The position numbers and the translations under genes are program-made. The notes below the pieces were generated by a model, which made no database searches, had not been told where the DNA came from, and was given only the letters and a program-made list of their open reading frames with translations. Shown in pieces: positions 14,875-22,538 of a DNA stretch of 34,101 nt. Position 1 is the stretch's first letter. Each line of letters opens with the position of its first letter. The stretch comes from a virus, in the IMG/VR virus record IMGVR_UViG_3300035701_000156, positions 1-34,101 of that record; one strand, given 5' to 3'.

Positions 14875-14904
14875 AAAAAAGGCGTAAAATATACGCCCTT
14901 TTTA
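14875..14904 (-). terminator. Rho-independent terminator after the tail tube gene
   Basis: GGCGTA (14881-14886) pairs with TACGCC (14892-14897) around AAATA. The minus strand continues with a run of U after the stem, and the A-tract on the other side could serve the opposite direction. Confidence 0.8.
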
Positions 14905-14918
14905 TATAATTATTGTTA

Positions 14919-15545
14919 TTAACCTGTAGCTAATGTACGAACTGTACGTCCAACCGCTGCACCAATACCAATCGGTACACCAACTGTATTAACTTGAATA
15001 GCATTGTCAAATACAATTGATAAAGTAACATCTAATGCCTCACTAGATTTATAATCACCACCTTTATATTCAGCTGCTTGCAGGTAACAACCATCTAATT
15101 CAAATGTTTCTAAAACAGTCGGCTCAAATGCTCCATTGCCACCATCCATTATTTCAATGAGGGTAACAAATTTATAATCAATACCGCTGGCAGCAGAACT
15201 TTGTTCGAAGAAATCAAATTGTTTCTGAATTTGTTCTCCAACTAATTTGCTAACAGCACCAGATACGTCGTCACGAATTACAATTGATACAGGATTCCAT
15301 TTTGGTTTTCCTGCATAATGTATTCTGCTATTGTAAACATCTAAGGTTATATCATCAAATTCTACCTTAGGACGTCCTGCGGTCATTACTTGTTTTGTTA
15401 ATTCTGTTGTTGGTTGGCTAACTCCAAAGTTTTGGAATAATACGCGGAAACGATACAACAGTTTCGGCATTAATAAACCTTGATTGTTAGCACTCTGATC
15501 CGTTGATAACGGAACACCTAATTTGCTTAAACTAGAAATTGCCAT
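14919..15545 (-). CDS. 19: Tail tube protein, T4 gp19-like
   Basis: 208 residues (T4 gp19 has 163). It forms the inner tube of the contractile tail. Landmarks are LMPKLLYRFRVLFQNFG near the N-terminus, GRPKVEFDDITLDVYNSRI, the core WNPVSIVIRDDVSGAVSKL, and the late strand YKSSEALDVTLSIVFDNAI. The ribosome site GAGGAG lies before the ATG, and a GCTAAATA box gives a leader of about 18 nt. It is followed by its own terminator, as expected for a protein needed in many copies. In most relatives the sheath gene is the direct upstream neighbour; here a plus-strand endonuclease cassette separates them. Confidence 0.87.
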   Translation of the reverse strand: MAISSLSKLGVPLSTDQSANNQGLLMPKLLYRFRVLFQNFGVSQPTTELTKQVMTAGRPKVEFDDITLDVYNSRIHYAGKPKWNPVSIVIRDDVSGAVSKLVGEQIQKQFDFFEQSSAASGIDYKFVTLIEIMDGGNGAFEPTVLETFELDGCYLQAAEYKGGDYKSSEALDVTLSIVFDNAIQVNTVGVPIGIGAAVGRTVRTLATG

Positions 15546-15568
15546 CTAATTGCTCCTCATCTTAACAA

Positions 15569-15576
15569 TATTTAGC
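15569..15576 (-). promoter_or_regulatory. Late-type box GCTAAATA for the tail tube gene
   Basis: Minus strand, 23 nt before the ATG at 15545, leaving room for the GAGGAG ribosome site. It shares the TAAATA core with the other boxes. Confidence 0.45.
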
Positions 15577-15644
15577 ATTCTTTGAAAAAATAATTAACTA
15601 CGTAATTAATTCAATTCACATTTAATTTTAGATTTTATAAAAAT

Positions 15645-15652
15645 ACTAAATA
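15645..15652 (+). promoter_or_regulatory. Late-type box ACTAAATA for the plus-strand endonuclease
   Basis: The same ACTAAATA octamer stands before the tail sheath (20596-20603) and the gp13-like gene (22509-22516). The predicted start is at about 15658, followed by an AAGGAA ribosome site and the ATG at 15686. Confidence 0.45.
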
Positions 15653-15685
15653 TTTGCACTAATAGTTAATGAAGGAACTATACCA

Positions 15686-17227
15686 ATGTCAATTTCTTGT
15701 AAAATTTGTGATATCGAATTTGAAAAAATTATCCCATGGCAACATTTAAAATTACATAATATATCTACTTCTGATTATAAAAAACAATATAATTGTTCTG
15801 TATATAGTCAAAATACATTAGATAAATTTAAATCAAGAATTCCCCACAATAAAGGAAAAAAAATTACCGATGTTAATCAATTATTAAAAATTAAAGAGGC
15901 TATTAATAAAAGGGAACACCGTTATCAACAAGGAGAATTTAATAGAGGTTCTACAAAAACGATAGAACAAAAAGAAGTATTGAGTAAAAGAACAAAAGAA
16001 TATGCTAATAGACATAAAGAAGAGATGATTGAGAGAGCGCATAAAGCTGTAGAAACAAAAATTAAGAACGGATATGATTTTGGTAAGAATATGAGAGGTA
16101 AAACGCATTCTCAGGAAACTAAAGAAAAAATTAAAAATAAATCAATTAATATAATTCAGGAAAAAACAATACGCTTCTATAAAAACATTTTAGAAAAATT
16201 ATTAGAATTAGACTTATCGCTAATTGGACCTATCACGGAGACTCAGCTAAACTTAGAATGTAATAAATGTCATACTAAATTTTCATTTACCAAACAATAT
16301 TTTACACCATCAAAATTTAAAACATCTATGTGTCCTATTTGTTTTCCTAGAACAATAGCTCGAAGTAGGGGGGAATTAGAATTATTTAATTTTATAAAAT
16401 CTTTATCTCCAGATGCTATTTCTGGTTACAGAGAAAAATATCATTCAAAAGAAATTGATATTTTTATTCCTTCATTGAATATAGGAATAGAATTTAATGG
16501 ATTATATTGGCATTCAGAGCCTGCATTATTAGCAAATAACAGATCTCCAAAATCAGACTTCATTAAACAACAGACATTTATTGATCAAGGAGTTCGTATG
16601 ATTATTATATTTGAAGACGAGTGGAGTAATCATAAAGAAATCGTTAAGAGTAGAATTTCTAATATTTTGAAAAGAACAACAAATTCAATTTATGCCAGAA
16701 AATGTCAAGTAAAAGAAGTATCAAGTATAGATTCCGCAGCATTTTGTAATATTAATCATATTATGGGTAAAGGTCGAAGTAATTTTAGAATAGGATTATT
16801 TTATGATGATAAATTAGTGTCATTGATGACTTTTACTAAAAATAATTTATCAAGAAAGTCAAAAGATACATGGGAAATTAATAGGTTCGCATCTTTATTG
16901 AATACCAATGTAGTTGGGGCAGCAAGTAAGTTATTCAAATTCTTTTTGAAAAATATTGATCCTGTTAAAGTAATATCTTATGCGGATAATCGTTGGTCGA
17001 CTGGAGAATTATATAAACATTTGGAATTTAAAAAAATTAATAACGGAACTCCAAATTATTGGTATATTCAATCTAATATATTACAAAGAATACATAGATT
17101 TACATTAAGAAAAACAAAAAAAGATGATCGTAATTTAACAGAATTTCAAATCCGAACCAATCAAGGATATACTCGAATTTGGGATTGTGGTAGTTCTAAA
17201 TGGCTCTGGAGTAAAGCAGGTATATAA
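15686..17227 (+). CDS. Free-standing Vsr-like homing endonuclease with NUMOD-like and GNAT-like domains
   Basis: 513 residues. It opens with a zinc-finger-like CKICDIEF...HLKLHN. A basic helical region with GKTHSQETKEKIKNKS (NUMOD3-like) is at about 140. A zinc ribbon CNKCHTKF...CPIC is at about 190-220. The Vsr-type core follows at about 255-280 (EIDIFIPSLNIGIEFNGLYW then HSE). The C-terminal GNAT-like part (IGLFYDDKLVSLMTF, SYADNRWSTGELYKHLEF) matches that of the endonuclease at 142-1749. It has its own promoter box, an AAGGAA ribosome site and a terminator that contains its stop codon. It is inserted opposite to its neighbours between tail sheath and tail tube, and nothing suggests an intron or intein. 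Confidence 0.8.
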   Translation: MSISCKICDIEFEKIIPWQHLKLHNISTSDYKKQYNCSVYSQNTLDKFKSRIPHNKGKKITDVNQLLKIKEAINKREHRYQQGEFNRGSTKTIEQKEVLSKRTKEYANRHKEEMIERAHKAVETKIKNGYDFGKNMRGKTHSQETKEKIKNKSINIIQEKTIRFYKNILEKLLELDLSLIGPITETQLNLECNKCHTKFSFTKQYFTPSKFKTSMCPICFPRTIARSRGELELFNFIKSLSPDAISGYREKYHSKEIDIFIPSLNIGIEFNGLYWHSEPALLANNRSPKSDFIKQQTFIDQGVRMIIIFEDEWSNHKEIVKSRISNILKRTTNSIYARKCQVKEVSSIDSAAFCNINHIMGKGRSNFRIGLFYDDKLVSLMTFTKNNLSRKSKDTWEINRFASLLNTNVVGAASKLFKFFLKNIDPVKVISYADNRWSTGELYKHLEFKKINNGTPNYWYIQSNILQRIHRFTLRKTKKDDRNLTEFQIRTNQGYTRIWDCGSSKWLWSKAGI

Positions 17228-17242
17228 CCTGCTTTACTTTTT
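17210..17242 (+). terminator. Terminator embedding the endonuclease stop codon
   Basis: AGTAAAGCAGGT and ACCTGCTTTACT form a perfect 12-bp stem around ATATA, followed by TTTT. The TAA stop at 17225-17227 overlaps the loop and second arm. It ends plus-strand transcription immediately before the convergent tail sheath stop (17241). Confidence 0.85.
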
Positions 17243-20200
17243 AGAGACCGGCTTTAATTGAACCAGTATTTTTCAAACGCAGCGGAATATAAATAAATTC
17301 AACGGCTTTAACTGGTTCAATAGCAATGTCTAACCATAGTTCACTGCGGTCGATTCTAGAATTTGTGTTGTTAGACTTATCGCATACAACGATAAAGTCA
17401 TACAATGCACGTTGACCTACTAATTCTAGTAATAAACTTTCCGCCGCTGCTTTGATTTCATCGCGTGTTATCTTATCATTTGGTTCAAATAAGAATGGAC
17501 GAGCTAAAATCTCTAATTGTCGACGTAAGTAACAAACCAACCTAGCAACATTTATTCTATCTTGAGAAGTTGCATTAGGAGCACGAGTATAATTTCCGTA
17601 ATTAACAATGCCTATACCAGGAAAGGTTGCAATCGGATTAATTTTAACTTCAGCTAATACATCTCGAATTGCTTCGGGCAATGATACTGGAACAAATTCC
17701 CCATCAACTACGGTGCCTACAGAAGTTGCATTATCTATATTACCTCGATTTGTCCCGGCCGGTGCAAACCATTCATAACTTTTTGCATCACTGTTTACAA
17801 TCATACGTAATATCATATGACTTGGCGGAACTACTATAAAGTTTCCTGTATTATCATTGGTAAAACCGCTCGGATAGAACATTGCCATATATTCACTATA
17901 GCTAACAGCACCAACGTCTCCATTATCAACAGCATTATTTGAATTATGTCCCCAGGCGGATAGCGAAGTACCATCTGATAATAACCTAAATGGTGTATCT
18001 CCAACAACAAATCCTGTTAAATGTCTATCAGTGTCAAACGCAATCATATTTTGAATTGCTTCGACATATCCAGGACAAGCAATTAAATTAAACGTTAGTT
18101 TATCAGTATCACGTATTTCCTGATTAGTATCAATTAATGATTTGAACGATTCAACAACCACGCTACGTTGAGCATGGCGACCAAATGATCCGCTACCATC
18201 AGTATTATTAGGACTGGTAGTTACCCAACGATCTGCGAAGTATTCATTATTAGTAGTATCCATGACATCATCATTATATCGAGCATTTTTACCTTCGTTG
18301 TCATAAATGTTAATATAATTTACTACGTATTTTTTGACATTAAATCCGCTGCGACGTAAATTCCATAAACGCATCCCTTGTGGATATAAGGCAGGATCTG
18401 GCGCATCTGGGTCTAAGTAATTACTGGTTAATAGGTCCTTAATTTTTGCCGGTTCTGATGCTTGGCCCGAAGCGGCCCAACGAGCATCCCTATATAACCA
18501 CCCAGTAGGTCCTGTGTTATCTGTTGGATCTTGTTTAATCCATTTTGAAGAAGTACCATTCCAGACATATATATCGAGACCATATCTATCAATGTCAGCG
18601 GTGCTAATCCAAAGGTCACCCTCGACAAGATCAGTGTCATCACTTTGTGTTAGCGGAGCAAGCGCGGCGATTTGTGGACCGGCAGGATCAGAACTTGGGA
18701 AAGCATTTAAATATCCAATCCAAGTAGTACCATTATGATACATGATATCAACCTCATCAACAACTGAACTATACCAAAGTCGATTATTTTCCGGTACAGT
18801 AAATGGAGCATCTGCCATAGGTTCAAACACCAATGGTTTCCAATTACTTGCTCTCCAAGTATATGAATCACCATCATATAGACCAACATTGTATAGATTT
18901 GCTGTTCCTGTCTTAGTTGTCATATTATAAGCTGTGAAGCCTAATGCGGTTAATGGCGAATTAGTTCCATCTTTCAATTTAAAGTCGCCACCTAATTTAT
19001 GACTTAAACTAAATGTATTTGCCACAGTATCATAATTTGCTGAAACATTGACTAACCCTGCTGCGCTGACCGCAGTTGTAATTCCAGCAGTTGTACTGCC
19101 TGCAGGGATTGTTACCACTGTTGACGAAGAGTAAACTGCGCTATTTGCCAACGTTTCTTTTATTGAGAAAGTAGATGTGGATGAAATAGTAGCGGTAGTA
19201 GTTACCATAACCTTAGTTGGACTTGATGCATTACGTCGATGCAATTTAAATTCAGCTAATTTAACTGAACTAGTCGAAGCACCTGTTCCGTGATCATAGT
19301 TGCTTTCAATAAACACCGTTCCTGCCGAAATATTTTTCCCACCCACTTTATCTAAATCATAAATCGCTGCTTCTGGACTTGCGTAAATAGGGTCTGAAAT
19401 TGTTCCCCAGCTTTTTGTTGAACCATTGTAATATTTGAGAACCCATGCTGCTCCATTATTAGGAGAAGTTGTTTTGACATATACTGATCCGGTAGGATTT
19501 TTTTCTGTACCATATTGTGGATACTGTGTATGAGGTTGAACTGATAACGTAACGGCACCGTATGTTCCGGATGTGAATCCTAATGCTTCTGTTGATGTCG
19601 TACCATATCCTAATTTAATTTTTCCATCTACATTGATACTGTTAGATGCAGCATTTGCGTCTGCAAACAAGGATAGGTAACCATTAACAACTCTAGCATT
19701 TACACCTTTATTATACATTACAGCATTAATACTAGTTGCGACACTTGCTACGTCTACACTTCCACTTAATGTAACTGTAGTACTGTTAATAGAAATTGAT
19801 ACACTTGCTGTAGAAATAGCACCGAAACCAGTACTAGTCACAACTGGCCAGCTACTTTGCCAGCAAGAGCTAGTGAATCCGGTTGTGCTGAAATTCAATT
19901 CTAAATTAGAACCAACCACAACCCATCGATTATCTGTATTCTTGAACCATAATTGATTAGTATTTTCACTTGTTATGACCATAGTGTAAGAACCTTTGGT
20001 CCCAAAAGAAGCTTTTGGTGTCCATATTCCACCGCTTAGATCTGCAACAGTTTTCTTATTATCATTATCAATTATTAAAGGTACTTGGTCAACAAATACT
20101 TTATTAACGGCATCCCATTCGCTAACACCGTATAAAGAATTATTTGTGTCTATCCAATAAGTACCGCTAACTGGCTCACCATTTGGAGTACTGGCTTTGG

Positions 20201-20564
20201 CTGTTAATTGACTTAAGTCTACATCAGAGCGAACAATATATGCTTTTGAGGAAACTCCTAGTAAACTATACGCAGCCTGTAACCCATATTCATTAAGTTC
20301 TCCACCGTTTATAGGATTGTTGTTAGAGTCAGTATAGAATAATGGAGTACCAAACGTATCAGCTAAATCACGTTGACTCGTAATAGTATAAACCACACCT
20401 GCATTAGCGGCTAATGTTCCTGGTGCGGTTCCTGTTCCACTAGCATTTGGTTTGTTTGCGGCAGATGCCACAAATATCATTGGGACTGTTCCAGGGCCTG
20501 CTGGTGTATAAAAACTTTCATCAATTACTGTTACCTCAACGCCTGGTGATTGTAGTGTCTTCAT
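17241..20564 (-). CDS. 18: Tail sheath protein, T4 gp18-like, unusually long
   Basis: 1107 residues against 659 in T4 gp18. The conserved start QSPGVEVTVIDESFYTPA and the C-terminal part (YGNYTRAPN, NVARLVCYLRRQLEILARPF, EVKINPIATFPGIGIVNYG, ending in strand VEFIYIPLRLKN) identify a contractile sheath. Residues ~115-720 hold a large insertion with two similar modules (about 245-340 and 450-560), each ending in an LGFT motif (EALGFTSG, TALGFTAY). They are Ser/Thr-rich and are followed by WNG- and YYNG-type short repeats. The insertion probably sits on the outside of the sheath. AAGGAG precedes the ATG, and ACTAAATA lies further upstream. Confidence 0.9.
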   Translation of the reverse strand: MKTLQSPGVEVTVIDESFYTPAGPGTVPMIFVASAANKPNASGTGTAPGTLAANAGVVYTITSQRDLADTFGTPLFYTDSNNNPINGGELNEYGLQAAYSLLGVSSKAYIVRSDVDLSQLTAKASTPNGEPVSGTYWIDTNNSLYGVSEWDAVNKVFVDQVPLIIDNDNKKTVADLSGGIWTPKASFGTKGSYTMVITSENTNQLWFKNTDNRWVVVGSNLELNFSTTGFTSSCWQSSWPVVTSTGFGAISTASVSISINSTTVTLSGSVDVASVATSINAVMYNKGVNARVVNGYLSLFADANAASNSINVDGKIKLGYGTTSTEALGFTSGTYGAVTLSVQPHTQYPQYGTEKNPTGSVYVKTTSPNNGAAWVLKYYNGSTKSWGTISDPIYASPEAAIYDLDKVGGKNISAGTVFIESNYDHGTGASTSSVKLAEFKLHRRNASSPTKVMVTTTATISSTSTFSIKETLANSAVYSSSTVVTIPAGSTTAGITTAVSAAGLVNVSANYDTVANTFSLSHKLGGDFKLKDGTNSPLTALGFTAYNMTTKTGTANLYNVGLYDGDSYTWRASNWKPLVFEPMADAPFTVPENNRLWYSSVVDEVDIMYHNGTTWIGYLNAFPSSDPAGPQIAALAPLTQSDDTDLVEGDLWISTADIDRYGLDIYVWNGTSSKWIKQDPTDNTGPTGWLYRDARWAASGQASEPAKIKDLLTSNYLDPDAPDPALYPQGMRLWNLRRSGFNVKKYVVNYINIYDNEGKNARYNDDVMDTTNNEYFADRWVTTSPNNTDGSGSFGRHAQRSVVVESFKSLIDTNQEIRDTDKLTFNLIACPGYVEAIQNMIAFDTDRHLTGFVVGDTPFRLLSDGTSLSAWGHNSNNAVDNGDVGAVSYSEYMAMFYPSGFTNDNTGNFIVVPPSHMILRMIVNSDAKSYEWFAPAGTNRGNIDNATSVGTVVDGEFVPVSLPEAIRDVLAEVKINPIATFPGIGIVNYGNYTRAPNATSQDRINVARLVCYLRRQLEILARPFLFEPNDKITRDEIKAAAESLLLELVGQRALYDFIVVCDKSNNTNSRIDRSELWLDIAIEPVKAVEFIYIPLRLKNTGSIKAGL

Positions 20565-20595
20565 TATTAAATCTCCTTAACGGATCACTTTCATG

Positions 20596-20603
20596 TATTT
20601 AGT
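20596..20603 (-). promoter_or_regulatory. Late-type box ACTAAATA for the tail sheath
   Basis: Minus strand, 31 nt before the ATG at 20564. The intervening leader contains AAGGAG. The octamer is identical to those at 15645 and 22509. Confidence 0.5.
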
Positions 20604-20622
20604 AATGACCGTGTTTTTTAGG

Positions 20623-20640
20623 GTTAAATAATCTTAAATA
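20623..20640 (+). promoter_or_regulatory. Two TAAATA boxes before the HNH gene
   Basis: GTTAAATA (20623-20630) and CTTAAATA (20633-20640) lie in tandem on the plus strand, about 30-47 nt before the HNH start. Either could drive the gene. Weak evidence, because the core is common in AT-rich DNA. Confidence 0.25.
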
Positions 20641-20669
20641 AAGGGCACGTAAAAGGGCGCGATTTTGAT

Positions 20670-21020
20670 ATGAGGGGGCTATGTAAGACTTGTAATAAAA
20701 GACCGATAGCTATAAACTATCGCAAGAATGGAAAAATCTATTATAGAACACAGTGTGATCACTGTGCGAGATCAGCTAAGGAAGGAACCCCGCTTTGGTT
20801 TAAAGCAGGGTATAAAAAACAAACTAAATGTGATCGTTGCGGATATTCAAGCAAATATTCTCAACAATTTGATGTTTACCATATAGACGGGAATCTACAA
20901 AATTGTAGATATGGTAATCTTAAGACTATTTGTGCTAACTGTCAGCGGGTAATTTATCTACTACATTTACCATGGCGGCAGGGAGATTTAGTCCCCGACA
21001 CGCCCTCATTTAATATGTAG
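20670..21020 (+). CDS. Small HNH-endonuclease-like zinc protein
   Basis: 116 residues. Two N-terminal Cys pairs (CKTC and CDHC) form a zinc site, and a second set CDRCGY...CANCQ frames an HNH-like core FDVYHIDGNLQNCRYGNLKT. Such small proteins are frequent as free-standing genes in T4-like phages and are annotated as HNH endonucleases or homing enzymes. The gene is on the opposite strand from its neighbours and its end overlaps the dNMP kinase end by 11 nt. No strong ribosome site is visible. Whether it cuts DNA is not known; the first His of HNH appears to be the one in YHIDG. Confidence 0.65.
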   Translation: MRGLCKTCNKRPIAINYRKNGKIYYRTQCDHCARSAKEGTPLWFKAGYKKQTKCDRCGYSSKYSQQFDVYHIDGNLQNCRYGNLKTICANCQRVIYLLHLPWRQGDLVPDTPSFNM

Positions 21021-21690
21021 TCTCAAACATAAGGATTGATCTTATCTGTTCATAAAGGTCTTGCAATGATCCATTGTTATCAATTTTATAGTCAATATCA
21101 CAACCAATCCATGCCCATTCACTCGGGTGTATTTTATATCGAAACTGACTTTCTTCTAGATCAGCAACAATTCGCATAGTTCGTTGGGTGCCATGATCAG
21201 CATTATTGAATTTTTTAGCCCATTCATACCAAACTGGACATTCTCCTCGTTCTACTTGAATTATAATACCTCCTTGGTTCTGAATAGCTTTTATTTCGTT
21301 AGGGAAACGCACATCTGAGATGACAATATCAGTGGGGGGAATAACACCCTGATTAAGTTTTCGAAGTTTATTTTCTAAACTGGCTACCCAAATATCATCA
21401 TGAAAATGTTGGCGGCAAACCTCAGTTCCCCACTGTTGTAATACCCAACGAGGATTTAATTGGCTATTCTTTAATCGTTCAGCCCACCATGGATCTACTT
21501 GCTCTCTCCATTGTCTAGCATAGTCGGATCGCCCTTCTAGTAAGGTTCGATCCCAGCCAAATACTACTGATACTACATCTTTAAGGACGCCGGCAAATGA
21601 TTCTCTATAAAAATAATGGGTATTAACCAATATATCTGCCGCAGTATCTTTTCCGGACCCTATGGAACCAACGAGGCCGATGAGTTTCAT
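21010..21690 (-). CDS. 1: Deoxynucleoside monophosphate kinase, T4 gp1-like
   Basis: 226 residues. It phosphorylates dNMPs to dNDPs to feed phage DNA synthesis. The start MKLIGLVGSIGSGKDTAAD holds the P-loop GSIGSGKDT, as in T4 gp1 (SGVKRSGKDT). Further family features are the segment FAGVLKDVVSVVFGWDR, the LQQWGTEVCRQHFHDDIW region and VISDVRFPNEIKAI. It ends NNGSLQDLYEQI, like the T4 NDGSLEELFSKI. GGAGAT is the ribosome site. A 26-nt AT-rich hairpin region (21707-21732) separates it from the neck gene upstream. Confidence 0.85.
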   Translation of the reverse strand: MKLIGLVGSIGSGKDTAADILVNTHYFYRESFAGVLKDVVSVVFGWDRTLLEGRSDYARQWREQVDPWWAERLKNSQLNPRWVLQQWGTEVCRQHFHDDIWVASLENKLRKLNQGVIPPTDIVISDVRFPNEIKAIQNQGGIIIQVERGECPVWYEWAKKFNNADHGTQRTMRIVADLEESQFRYKIHPSEWAWIGCDIDYKIDNNGSLQDLYEQIRSILMFETTY

Positions 21691-21706
21691 AATATCTCCA
21701 TATAGT

Positions 21707-21732
21707 GCTAATATTATATATTATATATTAGC
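21707..21732 (-). terminator. Hairpin between neck gene and dNMP kinase
   Basis: GCTAATAT and ATATTAGC pair around a 10-nt AT loop. No G/C-rich stem and no distinct U-tract are present, so this is a weak terminator or processing site at best. Confidence 0.35.
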
Positions 21733-21744
21733 CTATCACAAAGG

Positions 21745-22503
21745 TCAACCTATCACGAAATACATGGGTTGTTGGTTATCAAAGTTGTTGGTTAATTCAA
21801 GATCTAGTTTTTCCGTTGCTGCAAGACCTTCAGCTTTTAAAGCGGCACCATTTAAGCTAGTTCCACCCTGAGGACCTGCGATAGTTTGAAATTTTTCGCG
21901 GGCTTCGCCTAATATAATTTTTGCGGTTGCTGAAGCATAATCTCTGATCCATAATCCGGCATAATTATCTTGAAATAGATTGAAATCTGGTCTGAAATTA
22001 TACATCCACATTAAAACGCTTTCTTCAGTTCTTGGACGTTGCATTACTGTAAGCTTTTTAGTAGTAGGATTAAATGTAAAATTGATAAAGCTTCCAAACA
22101 TCTTACCAACTAAATTTTGATAACTTGCAAATGCAAAATAAGTTCCTAACCCACCCATATTAGAACTAGATAACAAATAGGTATTTGAGTATGCTAAATT
22201 GAATGGTTCAAATAAACTGCCGCCATCCCCCCCGCCCGATCTTGAACCTATTGAACGTCTAAAAAGCTGCCTCACCTGCATAACTTCCTTAGGGAGAAAA
22301 TACTCATTTGTATCTACCTGTAATGTTATAAACCCAAAACTTTCTTCAGTAGAATTTTGACTACGTTGTCGATATCGCAATAGTGCTTTATCAATAGCTG
22401 TATTATAGTCCGAGGGATCTAATTCTACATCTATCATGCTACCACCGAGCATGGTTTTAATGTAGTCTATCACGATCTTACGTTCATTATCTAAGTCGTT
22501 CAT
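21745..22503 (-). CDS. 13: Neck/head-completion protein, gp13-like
   Basis: 252 residues. The pattern matches the neck protein of marine T4-like phages: NERKIVIDYIKTMLGGSMID at the start, then ALLRYRQRSQNSTEESFGF, TNEYFLPKEVMQVRQLFRR, MFGSFINFTFNPTTKKLTV, LMWMYNFRPDF and GEAREKFQTIAGPQGGTSLN. In T4, gp13 and gp14 seal the filled head and prepare the tail-attachment site. The identification as gp13 relies on this family resemblance and on gp14- and gp15-like genes nearby. ACTAAATA ends 5 nt before the ATG, and the gene is divergently transcribed from the next one. Confidence 0.65.
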   Translation of the reverse strand: MNDLDNERKIVIDYIKTMLGGSMIDVELDPSDYNTAIDKALLRYRQRSQNSTEESFGFITLQVDTNEYFLPKEVMQVRQLFRRSIGSRSGGGDGGSLFEPFNLAYSNTYLLSSSNMGGLGTYFAFASYQNLVGKMFGSFINFTFNPTTKKLTVMQRPRTEESVLMWMYNFRPDFNLFQDNYAGLWIRDYASATAKIILGEAREKFQTIAGPQGGTSLNGAALKAEGLAATEKLDLELTNNFDNQQPMYFVIG

Positions 22504-22508
22504 ATTGA

Positions 22509-22516
22509 TATTTAGT
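22509..22516 (-). promoter_or_regulatory. Late-type box ACTAAATA, 5 nt before the ATG at 22503
   Basis: ACTAAATA-TCAAT-ATG on the minus strand. It lies back to back with the plus-strand TATAAATA at 22526-22533. No ribosome site can fit, so a leaderless transcript is predicted. Confidence 0.5.
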
Positions 22517-22525
22517 TCAATTTCG

Positions 22526-22533
22526 TATAAATA
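22526..22533 (+). promoter_or_regulatory. Late promoter TATAAATA, 5 nt before the ATG at 22539
   Basis: An exact T4 late box on the plus strand: TATAAATA-TATGC-ATG. It drives the 22539-27574 plus-strand operon. The predicted +1 is the A of the start codon. Confidence 0.65.
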
Positions 22534-22538
22534 TATGC

